A stretch of DNA of 64,000 bases, taken from the NCBI RefSeq assembly GCF_945859705.1, contig NC_079136.1, forward strand, positions 125,957,027 to 126,021,026, given 5' to 3'. Below the pieces are notes generated by a model. The model saw only the letters and a list, made by a program, of their open reading frames with translations, was not told the DNA's origin and made no database searches. Numbering within the stretch: position 1 is the first letter of the stretch; the number at the start of each line of letters is the position of its first letter. The position numbers and the translations under genes were made by a program. Of the stretch, positions 37,281-50,730 are shown piece by piece. Origin of the DNA: Episyrphus balteatus (lineage: Eukaryota > Arthropoda > Insecta > Diptera > Syrphidae).

Positions 37281-38696
37281 TTTGTATTTATTTTTTTACC
37301 CTTACATTTTTTTTTTTTCAACTGTTTGTTGCGCTAGTCTCAGATCTTCATCTACAATATTGAAATAATAATCACAATTTTTATAAGACATGCCATGTAG
37401 GTAAATCCAACTTGAAATGTCAAAAATTGAATTTTTGATGAATTTGAAAATTTGTTGTGGGTTTGTGGCCACTTTTATCCTGCATTTTTATTTGAAATAA
37501 ATTAAACATTTTTTAAACATTTGTGCTTTCATATGTGAATGTGAATGAACATAGGCTTCTTTTCTTTTTTTTTTTTACTTCAGCGCTAACACAACTCTGC
37601 TTGTTATAAATCTAAATAAATTCTCCTCTGAATATTCTTATATATATTCTTATTTTAATTAAAAAATCTTCTGACACTTGTATTTTTCATTTTTAATTAA
37701 GAATATTAATCGCATCTCATTTATTCACGTAAAAGGTTTTAAACAAGAAAAATCAACCTACCTACAAACATAAAGAAAGGTATAATAATTCCACATGGAA
37801 ATAAAACTTTCACTTGCCAAACAAATACTCAAGAACCATTAAGTATTAACTTTGCACATTGCCATCTCTTATTACTTTATATCCCTTTATTTTTTTTTTC
37901 ATTTTTTTTTTGAAAATATTCGCACTTTAACAGATTAAAAAACCTCATATATTTTTGTTTTTCAAGTGCATTTCTTCTTTTTCAACAAAAAAAAAAAACT
38001 GAAAAACTTTATCTCTTGGATATTTTCAAGTAGAAGAAAACTTATTTTATAAAAAAAAATATATATATTTCAATAAATTAGGAATATCCTTTTTTACACA
38101 CAAACACAATATCACACACACTATTATGTATATGAATGTTGATAAAAAAAAGGTAAAAAAGTAGATCGTGTGTGCTTATGAGGGTTTTTTTTTCATTTAT
38201 GAGTCTGTATTTTATATCTTGTACGTGTACGTACTTCCGATAAATCCTTTTTGATCAAAGATTCCAATTAAAAAAAAATGTTTTACATCTACCGCATGAT
38301 GGTGATTATCATGATATTAATGATGATGAGAAAATCTTATAAAAAAAAAGAGGGTAGAGAGATGACAAATTCTAAGAAAATGCTTAATTCAGCAGAATTA
38401 TGAATAAAAAAAAAAAAGAGTAGAAATTATAATAGTAGTCCCTTGAGAGTTTTTTTTGTTGCAAAATTTTATATATTCGAAGATATATACCGAAGGTCGA
38501 TTGATCAAAAGGTCGATTGGATTGGATTTGTTGGCATCAAAAATCTTTTTGTTTTTTTCTTTTTGTTTTTACCAATCAATGGAGGAATAATTAGTGTCAA
38601 TCTAGCTCAAAATTTAAGCTTAAAAATAAATCCCAGAAAAACCCAGCAATTCAATTAATTTTTATATAAATGTTTTCCAAGGAATAAGCAGCATCT

Positions 38697-38728
<32 letters not shown>

Positions 38729-41570
38729 CAATCAAAAAAACGCCTCTTCTTCTGAAATATTATTCTGATTTGATTTTTTGTTCTAGAACTACTTTTTACT
38801 CACGAAAGATGATTTCTTGTGTTTTTTGTTTTTTTTTTTCTCTTAATTTTTTTTTACACTTTTATCCTTTTTTTTTTTGTGGAAAACGAAAAACAAACAA
38901 TTATTTGTCTTCCTTTATGTAAACAGAGATGAAAAAAATCCTTAAGCTCGAACTTGTGTGTGCGTTGCGTTGTGTTGTCGTTTGAAGAAGACGTAGGAAG
39001 GATAAGAATGAAAAATCACGAGGGGCTAAGGTATGTGTGTGTCTTGACGTAGATTTTTTTACACTTTATAGAAAATTTATTTAATTAAAAATTTTTAAAA
39101 AACAAGGATATTTTTTGAATTTTTTTTTCTTTAGAATAGAAAAATAGATAAAGCGACGACTTTGAAACACTATGTTTGGGTTTTCTTTGTGATTTATATT
39201 TTATACCTATTTTTTTTTTTTTTTTAATTGAAACTTTTTTTTTTTTTTTGTTTAAATGTCCTTGCTGCTCCTTTATATCCAAGTTGGCATATTCATCACA
39301 ATCATAATCATCATCATCACGATATAGTTTGTTTAGTTAGACTTTTTGAAGAAGGAATATGATGAAGACAGAAACCAAACAACAGAGAAGGATACGAAAA
39401 AAAAAATCATATATTTATGCCAATTGTAAGGATTTAGACAGAGAATAGTTGGAAAAAACGGTTAAAAATACATAGATGTGTGTATATATTTATATATGGA
39501 AAATATCCTTTATAACAATTTTGCAATTTTTTTTTTTTTTATTTTTGTTTTTGTTTTATTTATTTTTTTTTTTAATAATATACGAGGGAGGCACTGAGAA
39601 TTTTGTATCACTTTTTTTTTTAATCAATAAAAACGCTTCGTTATATATAAATAATTATATATTTAACACTTTTATTTATATATTAATTTTTTTCTATACA
39701 ATTTTTTTTATTGGATGAGACAAAAAAAAAATATAAATAATTTTTATTTTTTTTCAGAGAAGAAGAAGAAGGAAACAGACACGAAAATTTAACAAAAAAA
39801 AATTATTATTATCCACAAGGATTCACATTAAAAAGGAACTTTTTTATAAATTTTTTTATCACACGCAAAATTTTTTTTTGTGGGGGAACAAAATTGAGTT
39901 ATTATTTTTATTTTTTGTATTGTGGTATATATGGTTGGTACAAAAACTCAATAATGTGCGAATTCAAAAAATGGGAAAATAATAACGAAAATCCGAAGGA
40001 TCATATCACAACGACACGAACAAAAACACTGAAGACACAAAACGGACGAAAATTATAATCAAAAACACAAATCAACTAGACTTTCTCTCCTGGCACAGGA
40101 CAGGACACACATGTATAACATTCGTCTCTCTTTAACTTGCGATCGTGTTGGTTTGGTATGTGTGTGTGTGTGTGTAGTTGATTTTTGTCCAAGAAAGCCA
40201 CCTTCATGGCATCCATTCGGCCACCCTTAGGTGAGGGTGGTCGGTGCTCTTTATAAACAGCTTTTGCAAGCACAAGGATTCCCCCACTCGCAGTTACCCA
40301 TTTGTATCACCTTATACTCTCTTCCGGTGATGGTGGTTGTGTGTTTGTGTATGTGTTGAAAAGCAGAGAATATACCTTAGCTAGGTTTAAGACTTTTCTC
40401 AAAAGAAGAGGAGGTTTTTAATTCCGCACCAAATGTATGGGGATGTGTGGTGAAAAGCGAAAAGCCTAAACTACAAACCTCTAACATTGGAAAATGTGTG
40501 AAAAACGGATGGTGGCTTAAATGATGGGGGGGGGGGAGAGATTGGGGGGTGTAGAGTTGGGAGGTTGTATTGTATTTTGTTTTCAACACACACCTACTCT
40601 ATGTCATGTAGAATTGTAATAATAATACCACCATCAAAACTAGCAGCACAGAGTTTTCACTCTTAGAAAAGATGAAAGGAATTTCTCGAGAAGGGGCTGG
40701 GTGAAGGGAGGGGGTGTGTATTTTATTTTTTTTTTTTTGCATGGGATTTCATTTCATTGTGAATTATTTTCTTCTTCCATACCTAAGTTTTATTCGCACA
40801 TTTTTTGATTTTTCAAAGAGAGAGAAAAAATTTCCCAACCATAGAACTTAGAAGTTGTAGAAGCAGCTGCAGCTGATGTGGAGAAAACTTTTAAAAGATT
40901 TTTTTTTTTTATTTTTTTTTTTTTTTTTACATTTTCATATAAGTTTTTGCTGTTTCCGTTTCCTGTGGTGTATATATATTTATATGTATCATTTATACAT
41001 TTTTGTATATATTTTCTCTTCTGCAGAGGATGTAGTATGTTGGAGAGAGTCAGGCAAGTGCAACACACAACAAAAAAAAAGAAAAAAATTTACTAAATGA
41101 TATGGTTTTTTTTTTTCTTCGTTGCAGGTTAGACTTTTTAAAGTGTTTTTGTGCTCAGATTTCGGTAGAATTCAGAATCCACATGCACATTTTGGTGTAT
41201 ATTATGCATGTTTATAGAGTTAACACATTTGTGTGTTTTATTTTTGTGGTTTTGTAGTTTTGATTTTAAACAAGCGAAAAACAATTACACCTCACATTTT
41301 GAATTCGAAATATTGTAGTCTTAAATTAAGTAAAGGAATATGGTTTTTGGGTGTGGAGTAGACTACATATATTGATTTTTTTTTTTTTTGAAAAAAAAGC
41401 AACTTGTTGCTAGCAATGTTTTGGTGGTCTTATTTTTTTTTTTTTTTTTTTTCTTCAAAACTATCGGCTAAGAGGTTTTAGATAATTCCAATAAAACAAA
41501 AAAAAATAAACTAAAAAACAGAAAACAAAAAAAAATTGGTATCTATGTTACTCAGAAATAAAAAAATTTG
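37281..41570. other. Homopolymer-rich non-coding DNA with simple repeats
   Basis: Holds an (ATC)n tract at about 38693-38722, (GT)n at about 40160-40175, and many long poly(T) runs. The patch 40020-40330 is GC-richer than its surroundings and could include an untranslated exon, but no splice-supported reading frame or known domain is visible. A G run lies near 40527. Confidence 0.45.
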
Positions 41571-41730
41571 GGCCGGTTCAGAAACGTTAGGGGTTAAATA
41601 CTTAGTCAAGCTTAGTGTCTCTGATGGGTTAGCTCTCTAAAAAATCCTTCCAATTTAGGCGATTTTATTGGAAAGTTGATTAGAAAGTTAGGCAAGAAAA
41701 ATTTCCCTAACTCGATTTGCTCATCTACCT
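41571..41730 (-). mobile_element. Partial copy of the 11.9 kb GGGC-ended MITE
   Basis: Begins GGGCCGGTTCAGAAACGTTA and matches the right half of the 11909-12363 element in reverse, including CCAATTTAGGCGATTTTATT-like sequence and AAGTTAGGCAAGAAAA. The opposite end is not recognisable, so this copy is truncated or decayed. Confidence 0.65.
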
Positions 41731-42953
41731 AAATTTTTTTTTCAAAAAATGGCGATATTTTTTAGGAATAATTCTGTCAATTAAAAAAAAAATCCTTACC
41801 TAATTCACTTTATTCGAAAAGACACGGTTTTATAATTTATTGAAAAAAAAATGGTTCTTACTATACGTTTTTTTAAGGGCTTGTTGAGCATAGTAAAACT
41901 ACTTTTAATTTTTTAATAAACCCCCAAAACTAGGAAATTGTAATGATTTGGGCTATGGTTTCTATTGAAATACATTTTTTTAAAGGCATGGAATCGTATG
42001 GAATCGTATTATTTTTAAAATTGCATGCATATTTTTCGAGTGTATATTCCAACAAAAATTTGGAAAACAAAATAATGAACCTTATTTGATAAAAAGTTAA
42101 AAATACCAAGACAAAATACTTTGCCAAAACTTACAAAAAGAAGTTTACCCGAGTGCATAAGCAACCCAAAAAAAAAACTTTAAAATTGGTTTATTTAAAA
42201 TCTTTTTTTTTTTTTTTGAAAGCAAAGAGCAATTATTAAAATTCGAAACGGACAAGTTTTTTGCTGAATAAATGGAAAGAATACAGTTGCTATCACTTAA
42301 ACCAAACAAAGCAACAGGAGCTTATTGGCTAAAAAAAGGCGCTTTATAAACCCGGTGGAGGTGATCCATGATAAATAAGACCTCAGTTACAACTAAGTTA
42401 TTCACAAAAATATCACTTCTATTTGTATGAGACATTCGTCTTTTTAACATCGCCCTCAAAATCCAACCATTGAACATTTGCTTCTTCTCTAGGATAATCT
42501 TATTTGGGGCGAAAAGAAAATTGAGAACAAAGACCCTTTTGTGAAGGTCCAATGAGGTTCCAATGCTCATCATCTCATTTTGTTGTATGGTGAGGAAAAG
42601 CTGTCTTGAAGTTTTTAAAATTAAAATTTTCCCAATAATGACCCGACTTGAGTCAGGCAAATAAAATTCAAGTAAAGAAGGTGTTTAGAATCAAAGTACA
42701 TACTTTTAAATGAATCTGCTACTTTTTTAGATGTTTTTTAAAAATCGTTCCCGAAATGATTTTTTGTTTCATGTTTTTTTCCATTAGTTTTGTCAATAAA
42801 TTGAAAAAAAAAAAAATCATGTTTTACCGTTTATAAATGAGAAATGATAACTTAAGACCTAACCCAACTTTCGAGCATGAAGTCTTTTTGTACCTTCATA
42901 ATTTAAAACTATAAACTTATCATTTCAATTCGGTGTTATGTTAAAAATTGATT
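41731..42953. other. Non-coding DNA
   Basis: AT-rich sequence. A 112-codon minus-strand frame at 42322-42660 has ordinary composition but no recognisable domain and no supporting splice or poly(A) context, so it is not called as a gene. Confidence 0.45.
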
Positions 42954-43773
42954 ATAGACCAGTGCCGATGACTTCAAAAACATTAAAAAGTACAAAAAAA
43001 TCATAGTAGGATGAAACCCATTGGAAAAGGAGGAGAATATGATAAAAATGAAAGGAAAAATAAATTACGGTCGAACCAAGTTCGGGAAGTGGGTGGGTTG
43101 AGTTTTTAATGGTAAAAAATGGTATATCTCGATTTCCGGCAAAACTACAAATCCTATAGAAAAAAGTTGTATGGCAAAGTTGTAGGTAATAAAAAGATCT
43201 ACAACTTTTGTATCAACAATTTTTTCACATAACCTCAAAATTTATGTGAAAAGTTCAAACAACCGAGTTTTTGGTTTTTTATTTTTATCTTTTTCAAAAA
43301 CAAAAATTTTTCTACGAAATTTGTTCCCAAATTATTATGTCCCAAATACACTATAATTTATTTGATTTAAAATATTAATTTGTTCACCTTATTTTGACTT
43401 AATACCAAAAAAACACACTAATTTTCAATCGAAAATTCACGTGTCAAAATATCAGCTTTTTTCAAAAAGTCGGTGGGCATTTCGTTCGTTAAAATGTCTA
43501 TTTTCTGATGGTGTAAAAAAAAATTTACATTAGTATACTTCACAACATGTTCTAGTAAAATTCAAAAAATGAAAAAAGGCTTGAATTCGAAAAAAATTTT
43601 GTTCATTGTTTACAATTTTGGCCTATTTATTCAAATTTACACTTTAATTACTCAAAAAACGTAAGATTACATGAAATCTTACGTTTTATTTTCATCATAT
43701 TCAACTCCTTTTCCAATGGGCTTCATTCTACTATGATTTTTTTTGGTTTCCAAAATTATCGATCCTGGTCTAT
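42954..43773. mobile_element. Inverted-repeat element with ~100 bp arms
   Basis: The left arm, ATAGACCAGTGCCGATGAC onwards, and the reverse complement of the right arm, ATAGACCAGGATCGATAAT onwards, share AAAAAATCATAGTAGRATGA and CCCATTGGAAAAGGAG. The interior is unpaired and has phrases such as GGTATATCTCGATTTCCGGC and AAGTTGTAGGTAATAAAAAG. It resembles a TIR transposon derivative; class unknown and no target duplication is evident. Confidence 0.65.
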
Positions 43774-45289
43774 TAGTTCATTTTCAATCCAAAAAGAACA
43801 CATTTCCTTGAAAAATATATACAAATTTTATTTCAAAGTCATAAAAAACTTTTTTCAAATCTCACAGGAAAAGTTCAAAAAAGATCTTGATTATATTCCA
43901 AAACATATTCTTTATACCTACAAAAATATCTATATTGTCTAGTACATAAATTGAAAACTCATGTCCAACCGATAACAACAAAAAAAAACAAAAAAAAAAA
44001 AAAGTTATTAAGTGCTCAATAACAATAGCCATAGTGTGTGCGCAACATGTGGCATATTCGTTCATATTCGCTGAATATTCCAATAAATATCTAAAAAAAA
44101 AAAAAAACAACAACAATAATAACGAGAGTCGTCCATCCACAAAATACAGCACCATAATATTACCGTCATGGTTTTTTTTTTTTTTTGGTTTTTTTGATAT
44201 TTTTTTTTTTTTTTTATTGTGTATTAGTATCAACAAGTCGCTCTGGTGCGCGCAGCAGAGTACTAAACTCCCAACCGTGTCATCGTATCCCATAAATTAC
44301 CTTTTTTGGCTCTCTAGAGTTTGCACACACAGGACGACGACGAGGACGATATAATATAGGAGATAGGAGGACCAAAGGACGACATGACACACTCAATGAG
44401 CACCGCACTGGATGTCAATGTTGTTCAGCTCCAGTATTGTTGGTATTGAAGGTGCTATAGCTGTTAAAGTCAATTGTCCATTATAATAAATTGAGCTTGG
44501 TATTAATTTTCCTGGGCATTTTCTCCTTTCTATTCCTTTGGACAGTGATTTTGAAATATATCTGAGTTGTTGTTGTTTTTGGATTTTAACTGCAATTTTT
44601 CTCACACAAACACTTGTAGAAAATCTTTCAACACGAGAGAGACAGAAGGAGAGAGAGTAAAGTTCCTAACCTACCTAAATCCAATTTCCTTCTCAGTAAA
44701 TAATTTTATTTGCACACTCTTGGAATGCGTGTGGGAGGCAATTTATTCATAAAAAAAAACATAGCCTAACTTTTCATTGACGTTACTCAAAGACAACAAC
44801 AAATGAGCTAAATTTTAAGGGGGTTCACAGTAAACGAGGTGAAAAGCTTTCTTAAAAAGCTATGTATATAAAATAAAAGCTATTTTGTCTAGAGCTTTTA
44901 AGCATTAGCTTTATACGGAAATAGCTTTATAGGGCTAGGTCTATAAGTTCTAGGACTTAAAAATTTAGACAACAAAAAAGGTTAAATAAAAGCTAAAACT
45001 AAAATAAGTTTTGTAGTTTTCAGTAAATATTTGGAAAAGCTTAAACTATCGTAATCGGAAGATATAAGCAGGATTTGTGTAAGAAATTTAGGAACTAATT
45101 CATGTTAATTTTGCAATTTTGTGCGATGGACTCTGTCACGCTAGAGGTTCGTGGTTTAAATCCAGCCACCACATACACTTTTTTAGGGGCATCTTGACGT
45201 TAGGGGCTCAAAACAAAAAAAAAAAAAATCATGTGTGCAATTAACACGTGGTAGAAGTGAAACCTTAAAAAATCATTTTTCTTGCAAAA
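43774..45289. other. Non-coding DNA with homopolymers
   Basis: Poly(A) and poly(T) tracts at 43980-44000, 44090-44105 and 44170-44215 generate spurious Lys- and Phe-rich frames. A tRNA-like internal promoter box is described separately at 45121-45175. No gene is recognised. Confidence 0.5.
45121..45175 (+). other. Possible tRNA-derived (SINE-like) B-box remnant
   Basis: GGTTTAAATCC at 45153-45163 is close to the RNA polymerase III B-box consensus GGTTCRANYCC and is flanked by a short stem (CGTGG/CCAGC) like a T arm. An anticodon-like stem and an A box are not convincing, so this is not an intact tRNA gene. Confidence 0.25.
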
Positions 45290-45840
45290 TAAAAATAAAA
45301 TAGAAAAAAATCTACCTATTTTTATTCTATCACCTTCAAATCCATGTTTTTTATATGACAACCTATATATTTTATATCATCTAAAAGCTTATTATCTTAG
45401 GTCAAAATATATATATCGATCAGGTCTATGAGACATCTACAAAAAGAGCTAGAATTTTTTGAACAAAAAAAAGCGAAAAAACACGTATTTTTATCTTCTC
45501 ACGCTATTAAATGCATTTTTTTGTTTGACAACCTATAAAAATTTGTATACCATGTGAAAGCTTATTGTTTCACCTTGTATATAAGATGTCTACAAGAGAA
45601 GTTAGAATTTTTTAAAGTTAACCATGTCGAATTTCCAGACTGAGATTACGGTACTTCCTACACTGGTAGCTGGTCATCGCCAACAGATCTCCACAGGTGT
45701 TTTGAGGTATTTTTTTTTTTTTTTTTTTTTTTCAATTTAAGATTGTGTAACTTGTAGAGCACGTAACGTTATGTGTGATATATCAAATAAAAGGTTATGT
45801 TATCAGCATGCGTATTAAAGTTAAATCAAATTTGTATGTG
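45290..45840 (+). repeat. Dispersed repeat family C, copy 2
   Basis: Opposite-orientation match to 34622-34900 (TGAGATTACGGTACTTCCTA, TGTAACTTGTAGAGCACGTA, GTGTGATATATCAAATAAAA). A unit of about 190 bp starting ATGACAACCTATA appears twice in diverged form (45355 and 45525). A poly(T) run of about 23 bases interrupts it near 45710. Confidence 0.6.
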
Positions 45841-46623
45841 CACTAGATCAAAAGATATAACGTGTGTTGGAAAAGAACATCTTTTTACCGTTATCTCCGA
45901 ATTTTGAATATGAAATTAATTGAAATTTTGTACAATTATAATTTATTTAATTACCTATCTACAGTACAAATTTCATAACAAAAAAGTTATAACAAGTTGA
46001 AGTCGTGTCGCGTTTTCGTTTCATCTTGTTTCAAATCACTACGATACTAAAGAAGTTTTCACTTCATGATCGTATTCAAATATAATGTGCAATGCGCAAT
46101 TCTATGAATACATTGAATACAAATGTTGGTTATAGTGTGGGATATCAAACTTTTGAACGGAAAATGGTGGAGGTGGTCTATCAAATATCTCGACTTCCCC
46201 CATGAAAAATTTTGACCGTGTAAATATATTTTTTTATTGGATGCCAAACTCATTTGTACTCATTGTACTTTCGAGCGCGAAATTTTCTTTTTAAAGCAGT
46301 TTTTGTGCAATTTGTTGCATTATCCGAAGCTATTTTTTTCACCTATAATAATATAAGTATTGTGGAACGTACGAGTATAAAGAAGTTTTGAAATAATAAG
46401 AAAGAAAAACACTTTTTACTAAAAATTTTTTATTTTTACCTATATGATGAACATATAAATTTTCCAGACCAATTTTAAATTAGTACCTACTCCCTGAACT
46501 GAAATGAAAAATGTGGAACATTTTTCACTTTACACTTCAGTCAAATTTCATAAAAGTGTGAAACGTGTTAAGTTTATATTATGTTCACTACTATACAATG
46601 CATTTATGATGTTCACATATGGG
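45841..46623. other. Non-coding DNA
   Basis: No coding or RNA feature and no bounded repeat is supported here. Confidence 0.45.
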
Positions 46624-47151
46624 TGACCTGGCAATTTGTACCACCTCCAATTTTTTGTTTTGCTCATTCGATAGAGAATTAGCTGAATATCATACATAAA
46701 CCTAATTTTTCGCACTTGTGAAATTCACCTTTTGGCCGCCTTCTGGGATTTTAGTTTTTATTAAATATCTATCTCGACTTCTGTACATTGCGTCTTTTAT
46801 GTCAAGAACACTTTTTCTTTATTCTGAATATTAAAAACGTTAGAAAAGTGAAAAAAAAAAGAAAATTTTGAGCACTTTTTATCAAAATTTTGGAAAAAGT
46901 TATTAATACATACTTTTTTTATATTCAAAATATCGAAAAAGTGTTGTTAACATAAAAAAAAAAACGCAAAATTTAATTGCCTACCCTTTTTATACTACCA
47001 ACTTGTACCTAGAATGAACAGAAGTCGAGATATCCAAGGTAGCGGCCAAAAGGGTAATTACACGAGTGCGAAATAGCAGGGTTATGATATTCAGCCAATT
47101 CTATATCGAATGAGCAAATAAAAATTGGGCGTGGTACAAATTGCTGGGTCA
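46624..47151. mobile_element. Foldback element, 528 bp, TGACC termini
   Basis: The left arm TGACCTGGCAATTTGTACCA and the reverse complement of the right arm TGACCCAGCAATTTGTACCA pair and continue through TTGCTCATTCGATA, TAGCTGAATATCATA and a GCGGCCAAAAGG-type block to CGACTTCTGT. Pairing weakens in the middle, where GAAAAAGTGTT blocks also mirror each other. No coding capacity; flanking duplication unclear. Confidence 0.75.
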
Positions 47152-48488
47152 AATTATATTAATGCACTGGACTATACTAGAAAGTAAACAAAACTGTGTC
47201 GAAATTTTAGTTTTATTAAAAACATATGAAAAATGTACATAATAGGTATCTTCTTCTCTATAAAATATGAAATCTATTTTGTTTCTTTTACAATCATTCT
47301 AAGAGCGTAATATCTAATTTAAGGCTCTTTTCCCAAAAAACTGATAAATGTAGAACATACTCAATAATTTTAAATTTTAGGTACATCCGCCTTTAATAGT
47401 TTTTGACGTCAAAAAATCATCTACATGGCAATTTCTTGATGAAAAGTGATGAAATTTGGTACACTGAAGTATATTTGTATGGAGAATACGAATACGAGCG
47501 TATTGATTTATTTATTGTACAGCTTTTGAAAAAGATTTTGCTACCTAAATTTTAAGGGAAAAATTCAGAACGTATTTACTTTTCGAATTTATATTCCATA
47601 CATCTTTAAAGTCCCATAAAATTTTGTCCCTTTAAGTCACATTTTTAAAAACTGATTTAAAGGTGAATTTCAATAATTTTTTTCATTTCACAAAAGTTAG
47701 CCAGAATTCAGACGTGAGAGTAAAAATTCAAAAAAAAAAAATGTGTAAAAGAGAAAATTACTTTCTGGAAAGTGAGTAATGTCACAAGAGGAAGCACATT
47801 CCGTAAAAACGAAACATTTTGGACGTAAAATTTCTGTGTAGTGAAAAATGTATAACGTATTTTTTCTTTTTTGCTTTCGCTCTCCATTGAATGAAAAAAT
47901 TGCTATCGGTTTAAATTTTCTTTTTTTCGAAAAAAAACATCATTTTTTCACTTTGAAAACGTATTGTGTTTTTTTTTTTCCCCGACTTCGAATGTAAAAA
48001 ATTACTTTTTATATAGTGACTAACTTTAATTTTTCTTATGAAAAATCGGAAAGTAATCAGAGTAATTTAAGAAAAATAATTCTTTATTCTCCAAAAATGG
48101 AGTTTTTTTTCAAAACTTGATTATTTTCTTCTTTTTTTCTTTATAAGATGTTCTTTTTTTTCATTCAAATCCAAGGAAAAATATATTTTTTGACATGTGA
48201 ACAATTTTTTTCCTACGTGTAAAATAAGAATGTGATTTTTCAGTCAATAACTTTTAAAGAAAGGAAATCAATTTTTCGCTAGTGAGAAATAATGTTTTAT
48301 CTTGTTTTCTTTTCCCGTCAATGAAAAGTAGGATATCCATGGAACGTATTTATTTTCATATGAAATATCCCTCAAATTTTCTTCTCTCTCTTACCGTGAA
48401 CAATGAAATTGGATTGTTATTTGCTATGTTCATTGAAATATAATGAAAAATGTGCAATACATAGCAACATGAAAAAAAAATCAGTTCA
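47152..48488. other. Non-coding DNA
   Basis: AT-rich sequence with many TTTTTC and GAAAAA blocks. Nothing with definable boundaries is recognised. Confidence 0.45.
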
Positions 48489-48490
48489 TA

Positions 48491-48723
48491 GGGTATAGTT
48501 GCCTATTTGCGGCCGTCTTCAGTTTCCGGCCACCTTCGGAAAATCGTTATAACTAGTGATTTCGTAGGCTTTATTCCAAAATTTCGCTCTTATGCTGTTC
48601 TTACATATAAATGAACAGTATAAGAGTAAAATTTTGGAATATAGTCTACGAAATTACTAGTAATAACGATTTTCCGAAAGGTGGCTGAAAACTAGAGACG
48701 GCCGAAAATAGGCAACTCTACCC
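48491..48723. mobile_element. Palindromic MITE with GGGTATAGTTGCC ends and TA duplication
   Basis: A 233 bp element is almost entirely one hairpin. The left arm GGGTATAGTTGCCTATTTGC and the reverse complement of the right arm GGGTAGAGTTGCCTATTTTC pair through CGGCCGTC, CCACCTT(T)CGGAAAATCG and CTCTTATRCTGTTC. TA flanks both sides (48489-48490 and 48724-48725). The termini match those of the pogo-like element at 60112-61890 (GGGTAGAGTCGCCTAAAT), which suggests both use the same transposase. Confidence 0.9.
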
Positions 48724-48725
48724 TA

Positions 48726-50207
48726 TTTGGCAAGTAGGTACTTTATAGGTAGCAAGCGAAAAAATGTTAATAAAGTGAGGGAAGTGTTTTCTTTTTCAAA
48801 TTTAGTGGCAAACTCAAAAACTGATGATAAACTTTCCTATGAGAAAATTGTTTATGAAAAAAAAAAATTAATATTCCACTCACTTCACATCCTGGAACAT
48901 GAAGAATATCCACTTTGTTTTTTTTTAATTTCTTCCTCATAGGAATCTTTATGTGAGGATTATTCCTCATTGATTTATTTATAGGCATCATTCTATGAGC
49001 AATAAGAGATGTCATCTTAATATTTTATTTCAATATAAACAAAACTTATATATAATCCACGTAAAGTAACGTTCCCGACCGAATAAATAAGACTGAAATT
49101 GAATTTTGAAAAGCTCTATACGACGTACCTTATTATCAAGATACCTATTCAAATATTAAAGTATTCAAGTTAAGAACCCTCCAAAAATAAAAACGGTTTA
49201 CAACACATGGTTCAAATGAATTATTAAGCAGAGGTGAGGTGTATCATGCTCATTAAGCCTTTAGAAAATAAATACGAATTATCGAGGTCTTTTGATTATT
49301 TGGGGATGTGTTTTTTTTTTTCGTGTTTGAAACAATCCCCATATTTATCATAAATTAAACTAATTTATTAACGTTAATAGGACATTTGGGCTAAACAAAA
49401 AGAATTTCATTGTTGTTTTTTATTTTTGTTTTGTTGATTAAAATGAGACTTTGTATAAACCATCAAAACCATAACGAATATTTGAATTAAAAAATAAAGG
49501 AAGAAAGAAAATATGTTTGTATATATTTTTTTTTTTTACTTACCATCTACACGGCGAATAAACATCGCGAAATGCTTATTAATATTTTTTTTGTATTTTT
49601 TTTTTTTTTAACTTTAATGGAAATATTTTTGTTTTTGTTTATAATAAAATTTATGATTTAATTTTATTTTTTATTTGGAAAAACATTAACGGAAGCGAAA
49701 AGTTTGGTGCATGTTCACATCAAGTTTACCTGTTGGAATGAAAATAAAAAAAATTAATTTAAAAACAAATTCTGAATTTGAATTTTTTTAACAATTGTTA
49801 CTCCCACTTATAGATGTCTACATGTTTAAATTATATAGTATTTTTTTTTTTATAATTTCATTTTAACAAATCTAAAAAAAAAAATTATTTTTAATTTTTT
49901 CAAATCGATAATTTGAAAATAACGAAATTTTATCAAATTTCCCTGTTATTATGAGGTTTGAATTTGCTCATGAAACGTTGGGCGCAGAAGCGAGAAATAA
50001 ATCGATAAAGAGCAGGGATGATGTACAAACAAGTAAGAGCTTTTAAAAAATATTGTATTGTTAAGGCAGTAATGCCACAAACATTACAAAGATTTTTTCA
50101 AATCAACGAGTTTTTGTAGTCATGAAATTGGACAAAAGCGAAAAATAAAATTCTTTTACTAAACAAATTATACGTAGAATTTTGTGACAAATGAAATATA
50201 TTTCTAA
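48726..50207. other. Non-coding DNA
   Basis: AT-rich with long T runs near 49310, 49530 and 49600. No gene or bounded repeat is recognised. Confidence 0.5.
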
Positions 50208-50635
50208 GAGCCAATTTTTCAATCTTCTAATAAACAGTCAGTTAACTGTTCGACGAATAAAGTTATTAGGCTCATAAACAATCAGATAGAAACATTGAAT
50301 TTTTCAATCAAGAATAATTTATTCTACAGAATAACAAAAAAAAAATTGTCAAATTCAAAAATATTTAAAATTAAACGTCATTTTTATTCATGATTGTTTT
50401 TGTTTTCTTGTTTTCCACTGTATTTTTTTCAAAATTCTTTCAAAACAGCTTTGACAACTGACACAATATTTTTATTGAGATTATTCCTTTAGAATAATTT
50501 TATTCGTCTCTGAAAGAAGCAGATAGATTTATTCTTAGGAATAAGCTATATCTGCCTGTTGAAAAATTGATTTTTTCTCTATCCTTAGGAATAAGTACTA
50601 ACTGACTGTTTAACTGACTATTGAAAAATTGGCCC
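50208..50635. mobile_element. MITE with GRGCCAATTTTTCAAT ends and TAA duplication
   Basis: Left end GAGCCAATTTTTCAATC and the reverse complement of the right end GGGCCAATTTTTCAATAG pair, with further matched blocks AACAGTCAGTTAA and GAATAA. TAA flanks both sides (50205-50207 and 50636-50638). GGGCC termini with TWA duplications are typical of PIF/Harbinger MITEs. Non-coding, 428 bp. Confidence 0.8.
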
Positions 50636-50730
50636 TAAAGCAAAAATGTTCTAACAAAACATTTTTTAAATAGTAGTAAGCTAACTTAAGTTTAAATTTT
50701 CCAAAACAAAAACTACAGTTTAATTTTTAA

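Noticed and set aside
40076..40273. 65-codon minus-strand frame starting MLAKAVYKEHRPPSPKGG
   Set aside because: Composition is plausible for an exon, but no acceptor/donor pair or homologous family could be supported, and a (GT)n tract supplies its HTHTH stretch.
42322..42660. 112-codon minus-strand frame
   Set aside because: Ordinary composition, no recognisable domain, no splice or poly(A) context; likely a chance frame.
43862..44354. Opposing frames of 143 and 106 codons
   Set aside because: Both are dominated by poly-Lys, poly-Asn or poly-Phe from homopolymer runs.
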